A stretch of 5,212 bases of DNA from Sporichthyaceae bacterium (lineage in GTDB: Bacteria; Actinomycetota; Actinomycetes; JACCYY01). Each line of letters opens with the position of its first letter. Within the stretch, counting starts at the first letter, position 1. This document shows positions 1 through 5,212 of this stretch, piece after piece. The stretch covers positions 1 to 5,212 of the forward strand of contig JACCYY010000275.1 in the NCBI GenBank assembly GCA_013696235.1, given 5' to 3'. A model generated the notes under the pieces. The model was not told the origin of the DNA. It made no database searches and saw only the letters and a program-made list of their open reading frames with translations. The position numbers and the translations under genes were made by a program.

Positions 1-389
1 GCCAGGTAGAGCACGGTCGCCCCGCGGCCGTCCGCGGCTGATCGCCCGGCCAGCACGGCGGTCAGCGCCGGCAGCAGGTAGGCGAGGGACTTGCCCGATC
101 CTGTGCCGGTCGCGAGCACCACACAACGCCCCTCGTGGGCGTGCTGGGCAGCGGTGTGCTGGTGGGTCCACAGCGTCTGGACCCCGAGCCTTCGCCACCG
201 GTCGACGAGGACGTCCGGGGCCCACCGCGGCCACGGGACCTGCCGCGACGCCCGCGCCGGGACGCGCTCGAGGTGGGTGAGGCACTCTGTGCGTCCGCCG
301 ACGCCGAGCAGGCGCTCGAGCAACGCCTCTGGGTCGCGTCCGACCGTCCGCGGCTCGCCCCGGTCCGGTCGCGGGGCTGGCGTGGGCAC
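1..389 (-). CDS. DEAD/DEAH-box helicase, YprA/MrfA (DUF1998) type, N-terminal part, cut by left edge
   Basis: ATP-dependent superfamily 2 nucleic-acid helicase; relatives of the YprA/MrfA/Hrq1 type act in DNA repair. About 129 N-terminal residues are visible. The first 50 or so are a variable lead-in with the pattern LLERLLGVGG..E.LTHLERVPAR. A conserved stretch follows with WPRWAPDVLVDRW and a Q-motif-like TLWTHQ. The Walker A (motif I) is ATGTGSGKS, with Lys100 as the phosphate-binding lysine, followed by LAYLLPAL. The last residues, GRGATVLYLA, lead into where motif Ia (typically PTKAL) would begin, off the window. I chose the GTG at 389-387 because it is the only start codon in this frame for about 200 bases upstream; an AGGA lies seven bases before it on the minus strand. 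The rest of the helicase core and any DUF1998 domain cannot be seen, so the subfamily rests on the N-terminal sequence and on divergence from bldG, as recalled for Streptomyces. The helicase call is firm; the subfamily is likely. Confidence 0.88.
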   Translation of the reverse strand, partial: MPTPAPRPDRGEPRTVGRDPEALLERLLGVGGRTECLTHLERVPARASRQVPWPRWAPDVLVDRWRRLGVQTLWTHQHTAAQHAHEGRCVVLATGTGSGKSLAYLLPALTAVLAGRSAADGRGATVLYL

Positions 390-395
390 GGACCC

Positions 396-426
396 ATCCT
401 GCGCCTTGCCCAGGACGATCCTGCGC
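396..426. repeat. Nine-base direct repeat upstream of the helicase start
   Basis: ATCCTGCGC occurs exactly at 396-404 and again at 418-426, 22 bases apart, or about two helical turns. On the minus strand it reads GCGCAGGAT, and the copy nearer the gene carries the AGGA that is the likely ribosome binding site of the helicase. The spacing would suit a protein bound to one face of the helix, but a chance repeat of this length in GC-rich DNA is possible. Confidence 0.3.
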
Positions 427-584
427 TCGGCACGGTGCTGATCGTGGGATGCGCGCCGCCTCGTCGTGCGCCAGCCGTACCACGGGGCAGCGATCTGCGG
501 CGCACCGCCGTCGTCGCGGGATGAACACGCCGAGTGGTTGAATGCCCAGGTTCGTCGATTCCGAGACGACGACGCCGACGATCT

Positions 585-589
585 GGGAG
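585..589 (+). promoter_or_regulatory. Ribosome binding site deciding the bldG start
   Basis: GGGAG lies six bases before the GTG at 596. This favours that start over the in-frame ATG at 542, which would add 18 residues not seen in BldG proteins and has no purine-rich site before it. Confidence 0.65.
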
Positions 590-595
590 TGCCGG

Positions 596-934
596 GTGGA
601 GCTGTCGTTGTCAACCCGTACCGAGGGTGACCACACGGTCCTCGAGGTCGGCGGGGAGATCGACGTGTACACGGCCCCGAAGCTGCGCGAGCAGTTCGCC
701 CAGCTCGTCGAGGACGGCCGGTACGGCATCGTCGTCGATCTGGAGAAGGTCGGTTTCCTCGACTCGACCGGTCTCGGCGTGCTCGTCGGTGGTCTGAAGA
801 AGGTGCGCTCGCACGACGGGTGGCTCCGGCTCGTGTGCACCGAGGAGCGGATTCTCAAGATCTTCCGCATCACCGGCCTGGACAAGGTGTTCCCGATCCA
901 CGACTCCGTCGCCGCTGCTCTCACCCCTCCGTAG
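596..934 (+). CDS. bldG: BldG-like anti-sigma factor antagonist (STAS domain)
   Basis: A 112-residue single STAS-domain protein of the cytoplasm. Such proteins bind anti-sigma factor kinases when unphosphorylated, freeing a sigma factor, and are switched off by serine phosphorylation. The sequence closely follows Streptomyces BldG as I remember it: the N-terminus ELSLSTRT, then [16 protein letters not shown] (about 18-33), the phosphorylation loop [13 protein letters not shown] (54-66), and the C-terminal [18 protein letters not shown] with VFPIH. With the GTG start at 596 the loop serine is residue 57, the number reported for the BldG phospho-site, which independently supports this start. 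In Streptomyces, BldG is needed for aerial mycelium and antibiotic production and is co-transcribed with a kinase-like partner (SCO3548); no such gene follows here. The gene diverges from the helicase and ends in TAG. Family and orthology are firm; a developmental role in this organism is inference. Confidence 0.93.
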   Translation: MELSLSTRTEGDHTVLEVGGEIDVYTAPKLREQFAQLVEDGRYGIVVDLEKVGFLDSTGLGVLVGGLKKVRSHDGWLRLVCTEERILKIFRITGLDKVFPIHDSVAAALTPP

Positions 935-986
935 GCGCTGCCGAGGCAGAGCTGGACACCGCAGCCGGGTCGTCGACCCCCGTGCA

Positions 987-1026
987 GGGAGTCCTCGTGC
1001 CACCCGTACACTCCCGGCGAGCCGGG
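987..1026 (+). other. Two overlapping, mutually exclusive hairpins
   Basis: GGGAGT (987-992) can pair with ACTCCC (1010-1015) across a 17-base loop. CCCGG (1013-1017) can pair with CCGGG (1022-1026) around a CGAG tetraloop. The bases CCC at 1013-1015 belong to both stems, so only one can form at a time. This is the geometry of an attenuator or antiterminator, but no U-tract or leader peptide is visible and GC-rich spacers form such pairs by chance. Confidence 0.3.
1007..1012 (+). promoter_or_regulatory. Weak candidate -10 box for hppA
   Basis: TACACT fits the actinobacterial TAnnnT pattern and is the only such match in the spacer. No TTGAC-like -35 is found at 16-19 bases upstream. If used, the transcript would begin near 1019 and carry a leader of roughly 120 bases including the palindrome at 1104-1117. 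It overlaps the ACTCCC arm of the hairpin described above. Confidence 0.2.
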
Positions 1027-1103
1027 CAGCGCCGCACTCCGACCTGCGGCGATCGCCCGCGCCGCCGCGCGGGACGACCGCGCTCAGACGCTCGACCTGC
1101 AAA

Positions 1104-1117
1104 CGCTGGCGCCAGCG
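1104..1117. repeat. Perfect 14-base palindrome ahead of hppA
   Basis: CGCTGGCGCCAGCG is a perfect dyad with no central gap, ending 15 bases before the GGAGG of hppA. It could be a dimeric repressor operator or, as RNA, a short stem close to the ribosome binding site. I do not recognise it as a known operator. Confidence 0.4.
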
Positions 1118-1132
1118 CCGTGCCCGACTTCT

Positions 1133-1137
1133 GGAGG
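1133..1137 (+). promoter_or_regulatory. Ribosome binding site of hppA
   Basis: A full GGAGG lies four bases before the ATG at 1142. The spacing is slightly short, but this is the strongest Shine-Dalgarno sequence in the window and fixes the hppA start. Confidence 0.75.
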
Positions 1138-1141
1138 ACGC

Positions 1142-3481
1142 ATGTCCGCACTCGCCCTGATCGGTGAGACGACGGAGATCAGCGGTGGCAACACCGTGAT
1201 CGTCGTCGTGGTCGCCGTGGTGGCCGTGCTCGCGCTCGTCGTCGCTGGCGGCCTGGTCCGCGACGTGCTGGCCGCCGACGAGGGCACCGAGAAGATGAAG
1301 GAGATCGCCCGGGCCGTGCAGGAGGGGGCAGCGGCCTACCTCGGTCGCCAGTTCCGGACCCTCGCCGTCTTCGTCGTCCTCGTGTTCTTCCTCCTGCTGC
1401 TGCTGCCGGCCGAGGGGCCCGACGTCCGGATCGGTCGCTCGGTCTTCTTCGTCGTGGGTGCGGCGTTCTCGGCGCTGACCGGGTTCGTCGGCATGTGGCT
1501 CGCGGTCCGCGGGAACGTCCGCGTCGCAGCGGCGGCTCGTACGGAGGGCAAGCGCCCGGCCATGCGGATCGCGTTCCGCACCGGCGGCGTCGCGGGCATG
1601 TTCACGGTGGGGCTCGGCCTGCTCGGGGCCGCCGTGGTCGTGCTCGTCTACACCGGCGACGCTCCCGACGTGCTCGAAGGCTTCGGCTTCGGCGCTGCCC
1701 TGCTCGCCATGTTCATGCGCGTCGGCGGTGGCATCTTCACCAAGGCCGCCGACGTCGGTGCCGACCTGGTTGGAAAGGTGGAGCAGGGAATCCCCGAGGA
1801 CGATCCGCGCAACGCGGCAACCATCGCCGACAACGTCGGTGACAACGTCGGTGACTGCGCCGGCATGGCGGCAGACCTCTTCGAGTCGTACGCGGTCATG
1901 CTCGTCGCAGCGCTCATCCTGGGCCAGGCGGCGTTCGGCACCGAAGGCCTGGTCTTCCCGCTGATCGTGCCCGCGATCGGGGTGCTGACCGCGGTGGTCG
2001 GGATCTTCGCCGTGGCACCGCGCGCCAACGACCGCAGCGGCATGACGGCGATCAACCGGGGCTTCTTCCTCAGCGCCGTGATCTCGGCGGTCCTCGTGGC
2101 GATCGCGGCTTTCGCCTATCTCCCGTCCAACTTCGGCGACCTCACCGGTTCGCCGCTCGCCGACAACGCCGGCGACCCCCGGATCATCGCGATTGTCGCG
2201 GTGATCATCGGCATCGTGCTGGCCGCCGCGATCCAGCAGCTCACCGGCTACTTCACCGAGACCACGCGCAAGCCCGTCCGCGACATCGGCAAGACGTCGC
2301 TCACCGGACCGGCCACGGTCATCCTCGCCGGTGTGTCGGTCGGGCTGGAGTCCGCGGTCTACTCGGCACTGCTGATCGGGGCTGCGGTGGCCGGCGCGGC
2401 TCTGCTCGGCGGCGGATCGATCATCCTGTCGCTGTTCGCGGTCGCGCTCGCCGGCACCGGCCTGCTCACCACGGTTGGCGTGATCGTCTCGATGGACACG
2501 TTCGGCCCGGTGTCAGACAACGCGCAGGGCATTGCGGAGATGTCCGGCGACGTGACCGGCGAGGGCGCCCAGGTGCTCACCGAGCTCGACGCCGTCGGCA
2601 ACACCACCAAGGCGATCACCAAGGGCATCGCGATCGCGACCGCGGTCCTGGCCGCGACGGCGCTGTTCGGCTCGTTCACGGACGCGGTCACGAACGCGGT
2701 GGAGGAGTCCGGGGCGACGCTCGAGGCGAACACGCTCGACGAGGCACTGAACCAGCTCGAGTACTTCGGCGCGCTCAACGTGGCTGATCCGCGCAACCTG
2801 TTCGGGCTGCTCATCGGCGCGTCGGTGGTGTTCCTCTTCTCCGGTCTGTTGATCAACGCGGTCACCCGAGCAGCCGGTGCCATCGTGTTCGAGGTACGGC
2901 GACAGTTCCGTGACGACCCCGGGATCATGGCCGGAACCTCCAAGCCGGAGTACGGCCGCGTGGTGGACATCTGCACGCGGGACTCCCTGCGCGAGCTGGC
3001 GACTCCGGGCCTGCTCGCCGTCATGACCCCGATCGCGGTGGGCTTCGGGCTCGGGGTCGGTGCGCTGGGCTCCTATCTCGCAGGTGCGATCGGAACCGGC
3101 ACGCTCATGGCGGTGTTCCTGTCCAACTCCGGTGGCGCCTGGGACAACGCGAAGAAGCTGGTCGAGGACGGGCACCACGGCGGTAAGGGGTCGCTCGCCC
3201 ACGAGGCGACGATCATCGGCGACACGGTGGGTGACCCGTTCAAGGACACCGCCGGCCCGGCGATCAACCCGCTGCTCAAGGTGATGAACCTGGTCGCGCT
3301 GCTGATCGCACCGGCCGTCGTGAGCATGTACCTCGGAACCGACGAGAACGCGCTCCTTCGCTACTCGATCGCGGTCGCGGCGATCGCCGTGATCGTCGTC
3401 GCGGTGGTCTTCTCCAAGCGCCGGAGCATCGCGGTCGGCGACGAGCCCGAGGTCGAGGTCGTCACCGCCGAGCAGGTCTGA
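1142..3481 (+). CDS. hppA: K+-independent H+-translocating membrane pyrophosphatase
   Basis: Integral membrane enzyme of 779 residues that hydrolyses cytoplasmic pyrophosphate and pumps protons across the membrane, recovering energy from biosynthesis. It is very hydrophobic throughout, with membrane segments starting at about 18-39 and 73-89 and around sixteen expected in total. The catalytic motifs are present in order: DVGADLVGKVEQG (204-216, with Asp204, Asp208 and Lys212), DNVGDNVGDCAG (230-241), DTFGPVSDNAQG (452-463), SNSGGAWDNAKK, and GDTVGDPFKDTAGP (693-706). The motif GNTTKAITKG has Lys490 and Thr493; in this family Lys/Thr there marks K+-independent proton pumps, while Ala/Gly marks K+-dependent ones. 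The length is normal for actinobacterial members, with no frameshift or missing residue. The acidic tail, rich in Glu and Val, ends in TGA. It lies 207 bases downstream of bldG, as in the Streptomyces locus apart from the missing kinase gene. Confidence 0.97.
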   Translation: MSALALIGETTEISGGNTVIVVVVAVVAVLALVVAGGLVRDVLAADEGTEKMKEIARAVQEGAAAYLGRQFRTLAVFVVLVFFLLLLLPAEGPDVRIGRSVFFVVGAAFSALTGFVGMWLAVRGNVRVAAAARTEGKRPAMRIAFRTGGVAGMFTVGLGLLGAAVVVLVYTGDAPDVLEGFGFGAALLAMFMRVGGGIFTKAADVGADLVGKVEQGIPEDDPRNAATIADNVGDNVGDCAGMAADLFESYAVMLVAALILGQAAFGTEGLVFPLIVPAIGVLTAVVGIFAVAPRANDRSGMTAINRGFFLSAVISAVLVAIAAFAYLPSNFGDLTGSPLADNAGDPRIIAIVAVIIGIVLAAAIQQLTGYFTETTRKPVRDIGKTSLTGPATVILAGVSVGLESAVYSALLIGAAVAGAALLGGGSIILSLFAVALAGTGLLTTVGVIVSMDTFGPVSDNAQGIAEMSGDVTGEGAQVLTELDAVGNTTKAITKGIAIATAVLAATALFGSFTDAVTNAVEESGATLEANTLDEALNQLEYFGALNVADPRNLFGLLIGASVVFLFSGLLINAVTRAAGAIVFEVRRQFRDDPGIMAGTSKPEYGRVVDICTRDSLRELATPGLLAVMTPIAVGFGLGVGALGSYLAGAIGTGTLMAVFLSNSGGAWDNAKKLVEDGHHGGKGSLAHEATIIGDTVGDPFKDTAGPAINPLLKVMNLVALLIAPAVVSMYLGTDENALLRYSIAVAAIAVIVVAVVFSKRRSIAVGDEPEVEVVTAEQV

Positions 3482-3495
3482 TCACCGCGGGGGCG

Positions 3496-3520
3496 GGTCC
3501 TCGGTCGGCCGCGGAGGATT
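3496..3520 (+). terminator. Possible weak terminator hairpin after hppA
   Basis: TCCTC (3498-3502) pairs with GAGGA (3514-3518), extendable by two G-U pairs to 3496 and 3520, around a GC-rich 11-base loop. It starts 15 bases after the hppA stop. The bases after it, CTGGCGG, are not a U-tract, so it would be an atypical terminator. An alternative pairing of CCGCGG at 3485-3490 with CCGCGG at 3509-3514 competes with it. Confidence 0.3.
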
Positions 3521-3628
3521 CTGGCGGACGAGGTTGGCCACCGGCTGCCGCGACGAGCAGGCTGACGAGCACCTTCGCCACACCGCCGGCTGGGCGGACC
3601 TCGGCCCGACTCGCGTCCTCCGGGGGCG

Positions 3629-3643
3629 CCGGCTGGTAGCCGG
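3629..3643. repeat. Small perfect hairpin in the hppA-peptidase gap
   Basis: CCGGCT and AGCCGG form a perfect six-base stem around a three-base GGT loop. It lies about 80 bases before the peptidase start and has no T-tract on either side. Its function is unknown. Confidence 0.3.
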
Positions 3644-3708
3644 GGTGGGAATCTGTGTCATCGGCCGCAGAATGGCACGAGCGGGCATGCACCCGGGCAG
3701 GCACGCGC

Positions 3709-3716
3709 AGGGGGGA
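3709..3716 (+). promoter_or_regulatory. Ribosome binding site deciding the peptidase start
   Basis: AGGGGGGA lies four bases before the GTG at 3721. Together with the signal peptide that begins there, it favours this start over the in-frame GTG at 3655. Confidence 0.55.
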
Positions 3717-3720
3717 CGCG

Positions 3721-4779
3721 GTGGTCGACCGTCGGAGATCGGCGCAGCTCGTCGGCGTGAGTGCCCACGCCGCGATCGCGTTCGCGCTGCTCGCCGGCTG
3801 CTCCGGGGGGACACCGGCGGCCGGCCCGGAGCCGTCCCGGCCGAGCACCGTCGACGTCACGCCAACCCCGTCGGACAGCGCGACCCCGGCATCGAGCCGG
3901 TCCGGGACCACGTCCGCGCCGTCCGCTCCGACGCCCACCCCCGCGCCGACCCCAGACGCGCAGCGCGCGTACGCCGACGTCGTCGCACTCGCCGGCGACA
4001 TCGGGCCCCGGGAAGCGACGAGCGAGGAGTTCCAGCGGGCGGCCGACCTGGTCGAGCGGCGGTTCAGCGATCTCGGCTACGACGTACGCCGGCAGGACTT
4101 CCAGGTCCCGGCCGGCGCGTCAGAGTGGGGCGCCGTGCCCGCCGGGACCAGCACGAACGTCATCGCCACGCCGCCGGGGCTCGCGCCGGGTGATCGGCAT
4201 GTCGTCGTCGGCGCGCACCTCGACACGGTCCCGCTCGCGCCGGGTGCGGAGGACAACGCCTCCGGCGTCGCCGTCATGCTCGAGCTCGCCCTTCTCGCGG
4301 CCGGTGCCTCGCTCGCTCCGGGCAGCCTGACGTCCGTGCAGGTGGTGTTCGTCGCGTTCGGCGCGGAGGAGCCGCGGGCCGCCTTCAACCCGGACCACAC
4401 GTACCACCACTTCGGGTCGCGGGAGTACGTCCGCCTGATGGACCCGGCGCAGCGCGCGTCGCTCGTCGGTGCGATCTCGCTGGACCGGGTCGGTGTCGGC
4501 ACCGTCGTCCCGGTCAGCTCCGCCGCGATCGGGCCCGCGACGTTGCGGGACGCGCTGCTCGCCGCCGGCACCGTGGCTGGCGTGCAGGTGCTCGCCGACG
4601 AGACGAACACGAGCAGCGACCACCTCCAGTTCGAGCTGGCCGGGCTCACCGGCGCTCGGGTCGGCAGCACCCCGTACGCCGGCTATCACAGCCCTGACGA
4701 CGTACCAACCGTCGTGAGCGCGGACCAGCTGGCCCGCGTGATCACGCTCACCTGGACCACGTTGCAGGCACTGCGGTAA
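3721..4779 (+). CDS. M28-family zinc aminopeptidase, predicted lipoprotein
   Basis: A 352-residue exported metallopeptidase, probably removing N-terminal amino acids from peptides outside the cell with two zinc ions. The N-terminus has a charged VDRRRS region, a hydrophobic stretch (about 17-26) and a lipobox LAGC with Cys27, so it should be lipid-anchored. Residues 30-78 form a Pro/Ser/Thr/Ala linker typical of wall-spanning tethers. The catalytic domain follows: HLD (His166, Asp168), EDNASG (bridging Asp178), FGAEE (Glu216, Glu217), SLDRVG (Asp255) and YHSPDD (His323). These match the five metal ligands plus the general-base glutamate of M28 peptidases, so it should be active. Between the glutamates and the conserved GSREYV there is a His-rich insertion, HTYHH. 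From the GTG at 3721 the signal peptide is well formed; a start at 3655 would bury it behind 22 extra residues, and one at 3757 would lose the arginines. Substrate preference cannot be told. The stop is TAA. Confidence 0.9.
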   Translation: MVDRRRSAQLVGVSAHAAIAFALLAGCSGGTPAAGPEPSRPSTVDVTPTPSDSATPASSRSGTTSAPSAPTPTPAPTPDAQRAYADVVALAGDIGPREATSEEFQRAADLVERRFSDLGYDVRRQDFQVPAGASEWGAVPAGTSTNVIATPPGLAPGDRHVVVGAHLDTVPLAPGAEDNASGVAVMLELALLAAGASLAPGSLTSVQVVFVAFGAEEPRAAFNPDHTYHHFGSREYVRLMDPAQRASLVGAISLDRVGVGTVVPVSSAAIGPATLRDALLAAGTVAGVQVLADETNTSSDHLQFELAGLTGARVGSTPYAGYHSPDDVPTVVSADQLARVITLTWTTLQALR

Positions 4780-4800
4780 CCACCCCGGACACCGCCGCCC

Positions 4801-4806
4801 TACGCT
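4801..4806 (+). promoter_or_regulatory. Candidate -10 box for a leaderless HAD transcript
   Basis: TACGCT fits TAnnnT and ends six bases before the A of the ATG at 4813, the normal distance from a -10 box to the transcription start. No Shine-Dalgarno sequence precedes that ATG. Leaderless genes with exactly this arrangement are common in actinobacteria. A -35 element is not evident. Confidence 0.45.
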
Positions 4807-4812
4807 CGCGGG

Positions 4813-5212
4813 ATGGCCCGACGACCCGATCTCGTGATCTTCGACTGCGACGGTGTGCTGGTCGACACCGAGCGGCTCGCGGTCCGGCTCGAGGTGCAGC
4901 TGCTGGCCGAGCTGGGCTGGGAGATCACTGAGGCGGAGATCGTCGAGCGGTTCGTCGGCATCTCCGACGGGGCGATGCAGCGGGCGATCGAGGAGCGCAC
5001 CGGCCGGCCGCTCCCGCCCGGTTGGCACGAGGAGAGCACGCTGCGGTACCGCGAGGCGTTCGCCGCCGACCTCGGTCCGGTACCAGGTGTCGTCGAGGTC
5101 CTGGACCGCCTCGACGCGGAGCAGATCACGACCTGCGTCGCGTCCAGCGGCAGCCACGAGAAGATGACGTTCACGCTCGGCCTGACCGGTCTCGATCACC
5201 GTTTCGCCGGCC
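4813..5212 (+). CDS. HAD-superfamily hydrolase, beta-phosphoglucomutase-like, cut by right edge
   Basis: The first 133 codons of a cytoplasmic haloacid-dehalogenase-type phosphatase or phosphomutase. Motif I is FDCDGVLVDTE, with nucleophile Asp11 and acid/base Asp13. A helical cap of the C1 type follows (about 17-85), containing the pattern RFVGISDGAMQ. The core then resumes at VPGVVEVLDRL and reaches motif II, VASSGSHEKM, with Ser111 as the likely phosphate-binding residue. Motifs III and IV lie outside the window, so catalytic completeness cannot be judged. The fingerprint suits the group containing beta-phosphoglucomutase, phosphoglycolate phosphatase and small sugar-phosphate phosphatases; the substrate cannot be assigned. 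The ATG at 4813 is the only reasonable start: motif I follows within ten residues and there is no in-frame start between it and the peptidase stop 33 bases upstream. It may be transcribed from its own leaderless promoter as well as by read-through. Confidence 0.9.
   Translation, partial: MARRPDLVIFDCDGVLVDTERLAVRLEVQLLAELGWEITEAEIVERFVGISDGAMQRAIEERTGRPLPPGWHEESTLRYREAFAADLGPVPGVVEVLDRLDAEQITTCVASSGSHEKMTFTLGLTGLDHRFAG

Larger units (their letters stand above)
390..595. promoter_or_regulatory. Divergent helicase/bldG intergenic region
   Basis: These 206 bases separate the divergent starts of the helicase and bldG, so promoters for both should lie here. The region contains a single TA dinucleotide (478-479), and neither strand gives a TAnnnT -10 box there. 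I also saw no convincing GGAAC/CGTT or GTTT/GGGTA alternative-sigma pair at correct spacing. The only structured elements are a 9-base direct repeat (396-426) and a small inverted repeat, CAGGA-CGA-TCCTG, at 411-423. The regulatory role is inferred from gene orientation only. Confidence 0.4.
935..1141. other. Non-coding bldG-hppA spacer, rich in inverted repeats
   Basis: These 207 bases sit where Streptomyces has the anti-sigma kinase gene SCO3548. Translation in all frames gives only arginine- and alanine-rich nonsense, with no N-box (ExxxN) or G-box (DxGxG) of a HATPase, so I see no remnant of that gene. Inverted repeats include CTGC-CGAG-GCAG at 938-949, GGGTC-GTC-GACCC at 967-979, the overlapping pair at 987-1026 and the palindrome at 1104-1117. 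None is followed by a T-tract, so no classical terminator separates bldG from hppA. Confidence 0.6.
3482..3720. other. hppA-peptidase intergenic region
   Basis: These 239 bases hold no convincing gene. The peptidase frame stays open up to a GTG at 3655, but the added residues look non-coding. CCGGCTG occurs three times (3541, 3586, 3629), and GCCGGCTGG twice (3585, 3628). Two hairpins are listed separately. No TAnnnT -10 box is present on the plus strand, so the peptidase promoter is not identifiable. Confidence 0.5.

Noticed and set aside
62..505. Minus-strand open frame of 147 codons overlapping the helicase
   Set aside because: It is in a different frame from the one carrying the Walker A motif, is Arg/Ser-rich and has no domain.
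523..556. GAAC and CGTC as a stress-sigma (GGAAC/CGTT type) promoter
   Set aside because: The two elements are 26 bases apart, well beyond the 16-18 needed.
538..561. TTGAAT as a -35 element for bldG
   Set aside because: No -10-like hexamer lies 16-19 bases downstream; the expected position reads CCGAGA.
542..595. N-terminal extension of bldG from the ATG at 542
   Set aside because: The extra residues do not resemble the family, no ribosome binding site precedes the ATG, and the GTG at 596 restores the known Ser57 numbering.
921..1151. Short open frame on the minus strand in the bldG-hppA spacer, and a plus-strand frame at 820-1167
   Set aside because: Both are low-complexity Arg/Ala/Pro translations that overlap bldG or hppA. 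Neither shows HATPase N- or G-box residues, so they are not the missing anti-sigma factor.
2359..3202. Overlapping minus-strand open frames opposite hppA
   Set aside because: They lie wholly inside hppA and their composition follows from its codon bias; they have no motif and no ribosome binding site.
3462..4001. Minus-strand open frames opposite the peptidase 5' region (also 3482-3814)
   Set aside because: They are opposite the signal peptide and Pro/Thr linker of a supported gene, and no family features were seen.
4120..5199. Long open frame (359 codons) on the minus strand across both the peptidase and HAD genes
   Set aside because: It is antisense to two genes with complete family motifs, is dominated by Arg, Gly and Glu, and contains no recognisable domain. 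Such mirror frames are normal in GC-rich coding DNA.

Overview
The window is chromosomal DNA from a high-GC actinobacterium. Base composition, strong G/C bias at third codon positions and frequent GTG starts point that way, as does the gene content: a YprA/MrfA-type helicase diverging from a BldG-like anti-sigma factor antagonist, followed by a membrane pyrophosphatase. From memory, this matches the bldG neighbourhood of Streptomyces (SCO3550 helicase, SCO3549 bldG, SCO3548 anti-sigma kinase, SCO3547 hppA). One gene is missing here: no SCO3548-like ATPase lies between bldG and hppA. I cannot name the genus.

Layout. Positions 1-389 (minus strand) hold the 5' end of a DEAD/DEAH-box helicase that runs off the left edge. 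Positions 390-595 are a divergent intergenic region with no canonical -10 box on either strand. Positions 596-934 (plus) are bldG, a one-domain STAS protein with the conserved phospho-acceptor serine. Positions 935-1141 are non-coding and contain several inverted repeats. Positions 1142-3481 (plus) are hppA, a full-length K+-independent proton-pumping pyrophosphatase. Positions 3482-3720 are a non-coding gap with two small hairpins. Positions 3721-4779 (plus) encode a lipoprotein zinc peptidase of the M28 type. Positions 4813-5212 (plus) hold the start of a HAD-superfamily phosphatase that is cut by the right edge and is probably translated from a leaderless mRNA.

How the genes relate. bldG and hppA are co-oriented, but 207 bases separate them, so they could be one transcript or two. 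The peptidase is a surface or secreted enzyme with no evident functional link to its neighbours. The HAD gene starts 33 bases after it and has its own candidate promoter. The clearest regulatory component is the BldG-type switch protein. Its kinase/anti-sigma partner is not encoded in this window and would have to be elsewhere.

I found no mobile element, CRISPR array, RNA gene or clearly novel system. The points worth checking are the missing partner gene, the structured bldG-hppA spacer, the unusual divergent region and the leaderless HAD start. The rest reads as ordinary, intact core-genome sequence.
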